Below are positions 42,152-50,362 of a DNA stretch of 64,000 nt, piece by piece. A program made the translations under genes and the position numbers. Source of the DNA: Aureispira anguillae (GTDB taxonomy: Bacteria > Bacteroidota > Bacteroidia > Chitinophagales > Saprospiraceae); the NCBI RefSeq assembly GCF_026000115.1, contig NZ_AP026867.1, forward strand, positions 217,501-281,500. The letters are read 5' to 3'. Each line of letters begins with the position of its first letter. Position 1 is the stretch's first letter. The notes under the pieces were generated by a model, which did no database searches, was not told the DNA's origin, and worked only from the letters and a program-made list of their open reading frames with translations.

Positions 42152-44491
42152 CTATTGGGGACGAACAATGTTGTGCCCATTATAAATTAACTCATTAACT
42201 TGGTTGTTTTCTTCATTAATAATCTTATAAACAGGACCAGAACCCGTGTAGATTAGCAAATCATCAATGTAAACAGTCTTGTTAGAACTAAGGTCGCTGT
42301 AGCGGTTGATATGTAGCTCTTTATATTTATTGGGTGGAATATTGACACTAAACTCAATCAGCGACCAATCTCCATTAATAACGGCAGCATTATCAGGACG
42401 GGCATGACCTAAATTTTTTATTCCATCTCCAAAGGCCATCACTAGGAAATAGTTCATGGCATCGATAGAACCATTATAAACCCAAGCCTTGATGTAATAG
42501 GTTTCTGTTTGGGTTTGTTGGGGAAGGGGAACCTTAATAATGTTTCCAGAACCAGCTTTGGGAGCGGAAAACGCTCCTTTACCTCGAAACGTGTGAGGAG
42601 CTGTCTGGGCTTCAAAATCTTCATAAAATAAATAGGCAGTACTATCTTTGACCAACCAACCATTTTTGGGATATAAGGAATTTCTAACTTGGTCAAATTG
42701 ATCCAAAACCAAATTGCAATCGTTGGCAAAAAGATCGTCAAAATCAATTTCATACAGGGCATACCCCCATTCGTCAATTGATAACAAACGAGCACGATCA
42801 AAAATCATTTGCTCATAGGCATTCAGTTTTTCCAAGTTGTTGGAACGAGTAATTAAAAATGGCTTTTTAGAAGGGAAATCTGCTTGGATTTTCTTTTCAT
42901 AATAAGGAGGAGAAACCAACTGGATCAAATTTCTACCTTCCCAGACATCGCCACGAGAAACAATTGTACTAGCCGTAGGAATTCCTGAATGAGCTGCTGC
43001 TAACATTGCCATTTGAGTGGTTCCGCCAAGGGTAGTGCGGTAATAATTGCCAGAACCTAAATAATAATAGGGCAGCGGAAGTATGGCTTGATAATCGTCA
43101 AAATTAATTTTCTTAAAGCCCTCTTTGAGTACTTGAGGTTGGTATTTTTCCAAAAAATAATTGGGACATTGGCTAATGATATTGGCTACTTCTATATGAG
43201 CAGAATACCCTTCTATCATATAGAGTAATGGGGCGAGAAACATGAGCAAACCTGCTAGCCCCTTTTTGTTTTTTTGTTCTAAAAATAAAGCCGCACGATG
43301 AATTAAATAAATGCTTGTTAAGGTCGATATATAGTAGAAAACCCAGGCAAATCGCCCCAGCGAACGGAATTGCTTTAGGGGTGTTGCATAATCTAATAAT
43401 TCGGGAAAATGAGTAAATGGAAAGGCCCAAGACAAGAATAAAATAGGAACAGAAGCCCAAAATGCGATTGTTACAAGTGGTGAAATAGGCTGTAGTAACG
43501 TAGGATTACGTTTTCTTATTTTTTGAACAATAAGTAGAATAAAAGCGATGGATAAGGTTAAAATTGTTGTGATGCCTATATAAGCCCATCCTTCCCATGT
43601 CTGATTAAAAGTGGTGCCAGATAATGTTTCAAGAAGTGGTCTAAAAGGTGGGTGATTGGGCAAAAATACATCGTCAGGTTCGCCACAATAGTTAAAAATA
43701 CCATAAACATCTTCTGGCTTTGCCGTGTGTTCATCGGTGAGTTTTATGACCGTTTGAAAAATAACAATTGGGGATAATGCTCCTGAAAAGGCAACGATAT
43801 AATAACTTAGATTACGGGCAATTGTTTTGAAGTAAGCCAACCAGTAAAAAAAGAAAATAGAACCAGCCAATAGACAGCACATTAATCCTAAATAAGGGTG
43901 GGTATACAGCCAAATTAAGTTGCTCAACAGCAGTAGAAACGTCCAAAATATTACGCTTTTTCGCTCATGAATTCGAAGCAAAAGGTATACTGTTAACGGA
44001 ATAGCGCAGGAATAAGACAACGAAAAATGCCCCAAGAGTCTAAATACTTGTGGCTCTAAAAAAGTAATGCCAATGGCTCCCCAGACGGATAGTATAGGGC
44101 GTACTTCAAGCCGTCGTAAAATGCCAAACAGCAAAAAAGGAGTCCACCAAATACAGAACATCGCAATTCCATTGAGAATGCCTATGGTATAGTTGCCTAA
44201 AAAGGGAAAGTATCCAACTAAAAAGTGCAGAATAGCGCCAAAAAAGGGCTGGCCATCAAAATAAACAATATGCTCCCCATAAGGATAGTTAGAGACAGTG
44301 TGTTCTAAATAACTTTCGCTATGTTTGACGTAAGACGTGAAATTGAAGTACTGCCAAAAACCATCTCCATATTTTGAAAATAAAATTTCGTTAGGTGCTT
44401 CTAAAACTGCTCCATAAAAATAAAATAGAAAAACAGAAGACAACAATAAAATCAGATAGTTGTAGATATTTTCTTTCTTGAATTGGAACAT
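42152..44491 (-). CDS. Multi-spanning GT-C-like membrane protein with C-terminal beta-sandwich
   Basis: A 779-residue integral membrane protein. At least 11 hydrophobic helices span about 10-440, with a first large extracytoplasmic loop containing YGDGFWQYFNFTSYVKHSES. This is the layout of GT-C fold lipid-linked sugar transferases and YfhO-like proteins, although no DxD/DE catalytic motif is obvious. A soluble portion from about 450 follows (PLPYYYLGSGNYYRTTLGGT). At the C-terminus is a carbohydrate-binding-like jelly roll (YYIKAWVYNGSIDAMNYFLV, WSLIEFSVNIPP, TVYIDDLLIY). It interrupts the series of STAND-related paralogues, 202 bases from paralogue 3 and 225 bases from paralogue 4. Confidence 0.7.
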   Translation of the reverse strand: MFQFKKENIYNYLILLLSSVFLFYFYGAVLEAPNEILFSKYGDGFWQYFNFTSYVKHSESYLEHTVSNYPYGEHIVYFDGQPFFGAILHFLVGYFPFLGNYTIGILNGIAMFCIWWTPFLLFGILRRLEVRPILSVWGAIGITFLEPQVFRLLGHFSLSYSCAIPLTVYLLLRIHERKSVIFWTFLLLLSNLIWLYTHPYLGLMCCLLAGSIFFFYWLAYFKTIARNLSYYIVAFSGALSPIVIFQTVIKLTDEHTAKPEDVYGIFNYCGEPDDVFLPNHPPFRPLLETLSGTTFNQTWEGWAYIGITTILTLSIAFILLIVQKIRKRNPTLLQPISPLVTIAFWASVPILFLSWAFPFTHFPELLDYATPLKQFRSLGRFAWVFYYISTLTSIYLIHRAALFLEQKNKKGLAGLLMFLAPLLYMIEGYSAHIEVANIISQCPNYFLEKYQPQVLKEGFKKINFDDYQAILPLPYYYLGSGNYYRTTLGGTTQMAMLAAAHSGIPTASTIVSRGDVWEGRNLIQLVSPPYYEKKIQADFPSKKPFLITRSNNLEKLNAYEQMIFDRARLLSIDEWGYALYEIDFDDLFANDCNLVLDQFDQVRNSLYPKNGWLVKDSTAYLFYEDFEAQTAPHTFRGKGAFSAPKAGSGNIIKVPLPQQTQTETYYIKAWVYNGSIDAMNYFLVMAFGDGIKNLGHARPDNAAVINGDWSLIEFSVNIPPNKYKELHINRYSDLSSNKTVYIDDLLIYTGSGPVYKIINEENNQVNELIYNGHNIVRPQ

Positions 44492-44716
44492 ATGATTTTT
44501 TGTTATTTTGCCAAGGGGATCGTATTTGAATCAATAGGGAACGACTATGAATAAGGCAAAGATGACAAAAAAAAATAATTAATCAAAAGAGTATATCTAC
44601 ACTTCATCGAGTTTCCTAAATCGTATAGCAAGAGACCATCAATTTTAGGAAGAAGGAGCCCCAAAATGAGCATAAGAACGGCCACCCTTCTAAGATAGGG
44701 AAAGCATGTTAAAAAA

Positions 44717-45715
44717 CTAATTGGCATTTAGACGGCGACGAACCTCTGTAGGAGATAATTTGCCATAGTCATATTTTTGATCTAATTTTCGGATTATGCT
44801 TTCTATTTGCCGATAAGTATAGGTGTTTTTGGGGCGGTTCTTTCCCAAAAAACCACTGTTGGGTTGCTTAATTTTTTGGTTGTTAATTTTATTAAGAACA
44901 TCCATGGCTTGGCTATTTGATTTGCTGGTTTCCCAAGCATATCTAGCTAATTGGAAAGCTTCTTTGTATTGAGCGTCGGTAGGGGTTTCATTGTTGTGTA
45001 AGATACTATGTGCTTTTTGACTCAATTTTTGAGATTGTTCTGCTGCACTCCATTTTTTCTGAATGATTTGGTGTTCTCGTTTTACTTTTTCTTGCTCCAT
45101 CAACTGTTCTGTTAAAAGGCGTTTGTCTGTTTTTAAGACATCCCTTTCTTGCTCAACAGCTCGCTTACTATTTTCCAGTTTTTGATTTAGGATTCGCAAT
45201 TCGTTCAGTGCATTTTGCAACTCTTGATTGGTCATTTTTATGATTTGTTCATCATTACCAATTCGTTCTGTTAACGATTCGTGAATACTATCTTTGACCC
45301 GTAGTTCTTCTAATTTAATTGCCAAATAACTATTGGAGCTTTTTAAGCTATCTTGGCTGGTTTTTAGACTTTTATTAACTTCTTGAATTTCTACGTTATT
45401 ATTGTGGTAATAGCGCAAGAACCAAATTAACACACTGATGATGGCAATAGAGAAAAAGACAACCGCTATCATTTGTTTTTGGGCTAAGAATTTGCTCCTA
45501 GACAAAAATGTTTTTTCCTCAGCAGTTAATTCTAATTGATGTTCAAACTGGGCAATAGATTTGAGCTCATCAGAGGTCAAATAAGCTTGGTTTTTTGAAA
45601 ATAATTCATGTTTTGTTTTTATCAGATTAAGAACCTTTAACCGCATTCGATCTTCAGCAGATGCTTTTTCATAAACAGTCCTAGCTAATGTGTCGTGAGA
45701 AATTTCTATTTTCAA
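44717..45715 (-). CDS. STAND-related single-pass membrane protein, paralogue 4
   Basis: 332 residues, the most divergent member. MKIEISHDTLARTVYEKASA plus EDRMRLKVLNLI and the ELTAEEKTFLSRSK helix define the module. One membrane helix (IAVVFFSIAIISVLIWFL) is followed by a long heptad-rich coiled coil (about 110-225; LKTSQDSLKSSNSYLAIKLE). The repeat is EAFQLARYAWETSKSNSQAM, and a basic tail with YTYRQIESIIRKLDQ ends the protein. It is transcribed in the same direction as the caspase operon but separated from it by the GT-C-like gene, so it may be an independent copy. Confidence 0.75.
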   Translation of the reverse strand: MKIEISHDTLARTVYEKASAEDRMRLKVLNLIKTKHELFSKNQAYLTSDELKSIAQFEHQLELTAEEKTFLSRSKFLAQKQMIAVVFFSIAIISVLIWFLRYYHNNNVEIQEVNKSLKTSQDSLKSSNSYLAIKLEELRVKDSIHESLTERIGNDEQIIKMTNQELQNALNELRILNQKLENSKRAVEQERDVLKTDKRLLTEQLMEQEKVKREHQIIQKKWSAAEQSQKLSQKAHSILHNNETPTDAQYKEAFQLARYAWETSKSNSQAMDVLNKINNQKIKQPNSGFLGKNRPKNTYTYRQIESIIRKLDQKYDYGKLSPTEVRRRLNAN

Positions 45716-45880
45716 AATATACGAGGTTTAATCCAATAATTATTAATGCAAAATATCTATCATTGTCCGTGGAATTTTTATACCAACTCACATTACTCCG
45801 TTTGATAACCTAGTTTTGCTAGCTCATGCAATAATCGATCGAATATATGAGCAAAGCGAACCGAGCCCTGCGAGCTCATA

Positions 45881-45903
45881 AGCGTTAGCGTACTAACTGC
45901 GCT
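45881..45903. repeat. GC-richer hairpin in the 439-base gap
   Basis: agcgttag-cgta-ctaactgcgct can fold on itself, and tagctaaagcta follows at about 45911. The stretch 45830-45920 is visibly richer in G and C than its surroundings and has no open frame. The rest of the 45716-46154 gap is A/T-rich. It may be a decayed intergenic repeat. Confidence 0.3.
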
Positions 45904-46154
45904 AGTGTGTAGCTAAAGCTATAAAGTAAAAAATCAACAGAGTATTAAACTCACTAATATACTGAAATTAATAAATTAAGCTTCTTTTCCTTGATTTTTT
46001 TGTCATCAATCTTTTTATAAAACAATAAACAAAGAATAGAAGTTCAATCCTACTTTTTATAGGGATAATTTGCTAAATTGAAAATTGCTATCTTGTACCT
46101 GTTTCAGGTTTTGCACAAAAATAACAAACACATTTATCGTTAAAATCATGCCCT

Positions 46155-47054
46155 ATGCCTAGTCTATCTGCTCGTTTAGTCTTTTTGGTATTAAAAATAA
46201 AAGGAGTAAAAAAAATATTTTCACAAAATCCAATTCCCTATAAGAAATTAAGGAAAGATGATATTAAGATTCCATCCAAAAGGATCTTAAGCGGTAATTC
46301 ATCTAAGCAATTTAAGGTTTTGGATACAACTATAACCCTTATAAAGCCTAAGAATATAAAGAAAACAGACTTTTTGATACTTTATTGTCCAGGAGGAGCT
46401 TTTGTGAGTGGTCCAAACTTATTGAGTTGGGAGGGTATTTCCAAATTGGTTAAACAGACAAAAATTACAGCATGGATGCTAGACTATCCCAAAGCACCAG
46501 AAGCAACAATAAGGCAAACGACCAAGAATATTCAGGCAGTTTATACAGAAGCGCTCAAAACTTATGCAGCTGCTAATATTATTCTAATGGGCGATTCTGC
46601 TGGTGGGAATCTAGTGCTGACACTGACTCAATATTTGATACAAAATGCCCTGCCTTTACCCAATAGATTGATCGCTATTAGTCCCGTTTTGGATAGCAGT
46701 TTGTCGAATGCTGCGATTGATGCTATCGATCCCCTAGACCCGATGTTAAGTAAGCAAGGAGTGTTGTCTGCTAAACAAATGAGTAGGGGTGATCTAGCGG
46801 CTAAAGATCCTTTAATTTCTCCTTTGTATGGTAGCTTTAAGGGCTTTCCTCCTGTGCATCTATTTATGGGCGAAAAAGATATTTTGTTTCCAGATCAGCA
46901 GCTAGGTTGTGAAAAAATGAGCAATGAGGGCGTAGACTTAGAGGTTGTTGTTGGGGTAGGAATGCCACATATATGGCCATTTTTACCTGTTATGAAAGAA
47001 GCAAAAATAGCGTTAAATCAAATCGCAAAAATTATTACGATACATACCCATTAA
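46155..47054 (+). CDS. Alpha/beta hydrolase (HSL-like esterase/lipase)
   Basis: 299 residues. The hormone-sensitive-lipase-type oxyanion motif appears as YCPGGAFVSG (PGGA for the classic HGGG). The nucleophile is Ser148 in MGDSAGGN. The acid is in the LFMGEKDILFPDQQ segment, and the His is in GMPHIWP. No signal peptide, but the first 25 residues are basic/hydrophobic. The start at 46155 avoids a 5-codon false start at 46148. The Sel1 gene begins 14 bases after its stop, so the two are probably co-transcribed. Confidence 0.87.
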   Translation: MPSLSARLVFLVLKIKGVKKIFSQNPIPYKKLRKDDIKIPSKRILSGNSSKQFKVLDTTITLIKPKNIKKTDFLILYCPGGAFVSGPNLLSWEGISKLVKQTKITAWMLDYPKAPEATIRQTTKNIQAVYTEALKTYAAANIILMGDSAGGNLVLTLTQYLIQNALPLPNRLIAISPVLDSSLSNAAIDAIDPLDPMLSKQGVLSAKQMSRGDLAAKDPLISPLYGSFKGFPPVHLFMGEKDILFPDQQLGCEKMSNEGVDLEVVVGVGMPHIWPFLPVMKEAKIALNQIAKIITIHTH

Positions 47055-47067
47055 GAATGAACTACCA

Positions 47068-48399
47068 ATGAAAATCGCACCAATAAGACCAAATTTATTG
47101 ATCGTAATTGTATGGCTAATATCGTATAGTAGCGGCCATGCAGCACCATGGATTGAGCAAAAGACAGAAGTTGAGCAATGGATGGTCAATGAAGATAGTT
47201 TAGCACCTTTTAACCTGTTGTTCAAACAAGCCGAGCAAGAGGAAGAAGCTGGCAAGGTAAAAGAAGCCATCATTACTTACGAAAAAGCTTATACGTATTG
47301 TGTGGAACACGATAAGGTAGCAAAAAAATTATTCCACTTATACCTTAAATATACTGGTGAAGACAATTTACCAGCGTATAAAAATCGTTTTGCACTTTTA
47401 GGTTATCAACACTATGCAGGTTTGGATATCCTTTCGGACAGAGACAAGGCTTATCATTATTTTAGAAAGGCAGCCAATCAGTATAACCCAATAGGAAAAG
47501 CAGGTTTATTTTATTGTTTTTATTTTGGAATAGGGGTTGCTAAAGATAAGGTTATTGCTGCTCAATGGGCGAAAGATGCTTGTTACCAAAATAGCGATTT
47601 GGAGCAAAATCCTATTGGACAAGCTTTTTTGGGAAAAATGTATCAGCTTGGAGTAGGCAAAAAGCAGTTGATAGACTCGGCTAGATATTGGTATACTAAG
47701 GCAGCAGCAGCAGGGAGCGGAATGGCTCAAAATGAACTAGCGATGCTTTACCAACGGAAAATACTAGAAAATGATGCAGGACAGGAATTGGAGTGGCATA
47801 CCAAAGCAGCAATGCAAGGTTATGCTAAATCTCAGGCTAGTTTGGCCATGATTTATAGTCGAGGAAAGGGCTGCCCAATTGATGAGCAAAAGGCTTTGTT
47901 TTGGTTGCAAAAAGCAGCCGATCAAGAAAGCTCAAGAGCGCTTTATAATTTGGGAAATTGTTATTATAAGGGAAAATTGGTTGCCCAAAACTATGAAAAA
48001 GCTTATGATTGTTTCTTAAAATCTGGGCGAAAAGGTTATGCTGATGCTTTTCGAATTTTGGGGCTTATGCATTATCGAGGAATCGGAGTAGAAAAAGATC
48101 CTATTAAGACGATTGAATGGTATACTAAAGCTGCTAATATGGGAAGTCTTAGTGCTCAGTGTGAGTTGGGTATAATTTATAGAACAGGATTTGGTAGGAT
48201 AGAACCGAATGCATTACTTGCCTTAAAATGGCTACACCAAGCAGCCGAAACTAATTATGGACCAGCTCAACACTCTTTGGGATCTCTCTATATTTTAGGA
48301 ATGAAAGATTTGCCTAAAGATGCTGAGAAGGGGAAATTATGGTATCAAAAGGCTTGCGATAATGGTTTTGAACCTGCTTGTTTGAGTCTTCAAAATTAG
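47068..48399 (+). CDS. Secreted Sel1-like repeat protein
   Basis: 443 residues. A signal peptide (LLIVIVWLISYSSGHAA) leads into an N-terminal TPR-like helix pair. About eight Sel1 repeats then run from residue 130 to the end. Typical units are YHYFRKAANQYNPIGKAGLF, ARYWYTKAAAAGSGMAQNEL, ALFWLQKAADQESSRALYNL and TIEWYTKAANMGSLSAQCEL. These form an alpha-solenoid for protein binding in the periplasm or at the surface. Partner unknown. It is 14 bases downstream of the esterase gene. Confidence 0.9.
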   Translation: MKIAPIRPNLLIVIVWLISYSSGHAAPWIEQKTEVEQWMVNEDSLAPFNLLFKQAEQEEEAGKVKEAIITYEKAYTYCVEHDKVAKKLFHLYLKYTGEDNLPAYKNRFALLGYQHYAGLDILSDRDKAYHYFRKAANQYNPIGKAGLFYCFYFGIGVAKDKVIAAQWAKDACYQNSDLEQNPIGQAFLGKMYQLGVGKKQLIDSARYWYTKAAAAGSGMAQNELAMLYQRKILENDAGQELEWHTKAAMQGYAKSQASLAMIYSRGKGCPIDEQKALFWLQKAADQESSRALYNLGNCYYKGKLVAQNYEKAYDCFLKSGRKGYADAFRILGLMHYRGIGVEKDPIKTIEWYTKAANMGSLSAQCELGIIYRTGFGRIEPNALLALKWLHQAAETNYGPAQHSLGSLYILGMKDLPKDAEKGKLWYQKACDNGFEPACLSLQN

Positions 48400-48637
48400 C
48401 GTCATGTGCCCTAATGTTATGGTGGAACTACAGCTTACAATTACTGCTTTGATAGATATAAAAATCTTGCGTTGTAATTCTCTATAATCAATTCTAAGCA
48501 CTGTACTTAATGAATTGTTTTTTATTATTTTTATAATTTATATGTAAAAATAATTTATTTTGGATATATTGTTGGATTAAGCATTGTAAATGCTTGAAAA
48601 ACATACAATCATTCCACTCTATAAAACAATTAAATTT

Positions 48638-50293
48638 ATGGCATTTTCACCCGAATTTGAAAAGGAGTTGAGAAAAATTCGACTCCGAGTTACTCAGTTT
48701 ATGAAGATTCACGCTAACCCCCATGACACTTCTAGGCACAATAAAACTGCTGAAAAATTAAAAAAATTAGACCAAATTATTCTAGCTGCAAAAAAAGCAA
48801 TGGGAGAAATGTCTAATCAAGAGGTAGTTGAGGAAAAAGCTACCCAATTGGTTATAGGAACCGAACAAACTGCTTTGAGTGCGATTATCCAAGGTGGAGA
48901 AAGTGGAGGGAAAGGATATAACGCTTATAATCGAGGAACTCAAAATGGTAGAATTATAGGGGCAGATGTTGATATATCCTTAGTAGATATGACAATCGGC
49001 GAAATTCAAACAGCCCAAAACCTTCCTTTAGGAGACCCTAATCGATTATTTGCTGTTGGGAAATACCAAATGATTCCTACCACCTTGACAGAGGCTGTTA
49101 GAGCATTGGGATTAAGTGATACCATTAAGTATAGCCCAGAAACACAAGAACTTTTATTTAGTGACTATTTATTGGGCAAAAAACGCCCTGCTATCCGTGC
49201 TTATATACAGGGAGACCCTGACACAACCGCTTATGCGGCACAGTTGGCAGGAGCGCAAGAGTGGGCTTCTATTGCTTGTCCAGAGGGGCATGCAAAAGCA
49301 GGCAGTAGTTATTATGGGAGTGGAAATCATGCAAGCATTAGTGCCGCTGATTTTTTAAGTGCTTTAGATGAGGCTAGGGCTGCCTATACTCAAAACATTG
49401 AAGCAGGAATGTCCTCTGATGATGCTTATAGGAAAGCAGTGGCCAATCTACAGGGCAATGCAACTGCTACAACTACGCCAACTTCAGCAAATCAAGAAGG
49501 AACAGCAACAACGGATGATTCTTCGCAAAGAACCGCTACAGAAGAAGAAGAGAATGCGCCTAAAAATGAATTAGGGTTGACAGAAAAGCAGGTAACGGAT
49601 AAATTAACGGACTTTTTTGAAGCGTTTGACCAAATTACCATTACCGTAGACAATCAGCCCGTTGGGGTTCAGGTTCCTTATTTTATTAATAAAAGAAACA
49701 CCAAACACAATGGCTGGGATGGTGCTACCGAAACGGCAGGCAAGGGAACCCCAGAGGAATTAAGGGCTTGGCTTCAGAAAGAGGTAGATGATGGTAAGGT
49801 AAGAAAAACAGATGCAAAGGGCTTGCGCAAACATATGGAAAAAAACAAGAGAGGAGTTGATTGCTCTGGTTTTGTTTCGCAAGCACTCAATCATTTGGCA
49901 GATAAAGACGGAGATATGGACTATGAGGAAGATGATATTTTTAAACCTGATAATACAGGGTCAGGAAGCTTAAAGGCTGGGGCTTCTGGTTTTAAGGCTA
50001 TTGAGCCTTCTGAGGTAAAAGCTGGAGATACTTTATTTTTTAATAATAGAGGTGGTATTAATCACATTCAAATTGTCGCCAAAAGTTGGGAAGAAGATGG
50101 CATCTATTATTATTCTATTTTTGAATCCGCAGGAAGTACAGGTCCTCGCCAAATGGAATGGAAATATGAAAAAGGAGACTTGTATGAAAAAAAGGAGGAT
50201 AAGGATCGCTGGCAAAAGAAAAAGAATAGAAGCTTTGCTCGTTGGGAGAAATTAGAGCCTCAAGCAGAGCCCGTATTGGACGAACCCGCTTAG
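48638..50293 (+). CDS. Two-domain peptidoglycan hydrolase: lysozyme-like plus NlpC/P60
   Basis: 551 residues from ATG 48638 (MAFSPEFEKELRKIR); a further upstream start (48590) adds an unsupported 16 residues. An N-terminal helical segment of 70 residues is followed by a lysozyme/transglycosylase-like domain at about 80-225 (IIQGGESGGKGYNAYNRG with candidate Glu88; RLFAVGKYQMIPTTLTEAV). After a disordered Thr/Gln linker, an NlpC/P60 endopeptidase spans 340-530: VDCSGFVSQALNHL with Cys409 and GGINHIQIVAKSW with His476. There is no signal peptide, which is odd for a cell-wall enzyme. It suggests delivery by another route, for example as cargo of a contractile injection system or phage-derived lysis (inference). 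Confidence 0.82.
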   Translation: MAFSPEFEKELRKIRLRVTQFMKIHANPHDTSRHNKTAEKLKKLDQIILAAKKAMGEMSNQEVVEEKATQLVIGTEQTALSAIIQGGESGGKGYNAYNRGTQNGRIIGADVDISLVDMTIGEIQTAQNLPLGDPNRLFAVGKYQMIPTTLTEAVRALGLSDTIKYSPETQELLFSDYLLGKKRPAIRAYIQGDPDTTAYAAQLAGAQEWASIACPEGHAKAGSSYYGSGNHASISAADFLSALDEARAAYTQNIEAGMSSDDAYRKAVANLQGNATATTTPTSANQEGTATTDDSSQRTATEEEENAPKNELGLTEKQVTDKLTDFFEAFDQITITVDNQPVGVQVPYFINKRNTKHNGWDGATETAGKGTPEELRAWLQKEVDDGKVRKTDAKGLRKHMEKNKRGVDCSGFVSQALNHLADKDGDMDYEEDDIFKPDNTGSGSLKAGASGFKAIEPSEVKAGDTLFFNNRGGINHIQIVAKSWEEDGIYYYSIFESAGSTGPRQMEWKYEKGDLYEKKEDKDRWQKKKNRSFARWEKLEPQAEPVLDEPA

Positions 50294-50306
50294 GTTTATG
50301 AAATGG

Positions 50307-50354
50307 ACTAACTTGTTGTGTCTCTTTTATTTCTTAGAAACGCAACAAGTTAGT
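50307..50354. terminator. Bidirectional terminator between convergent genes
   Basis: A perfect 12-bp stem actaacttgttg / caacaagttagt with a 24-base loop lies between the stops at 50293 and 50363. Confidence 0.6.
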
Positions 50355-50362
50355 TGATTCTA

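Noticed and set aside
44492-44716. 60-residue frame between the GT-C-like gene and paralogue 4
   Set aside because: It lies in an A/T-rich spacer with no family similarity and poor composition.
35837-45715. Complete STAND NTPase in the paralogue family
   Set aside because: No Walker A or B motif is present in any of the four proteins; only the post-NTPase-like module is recognisable.
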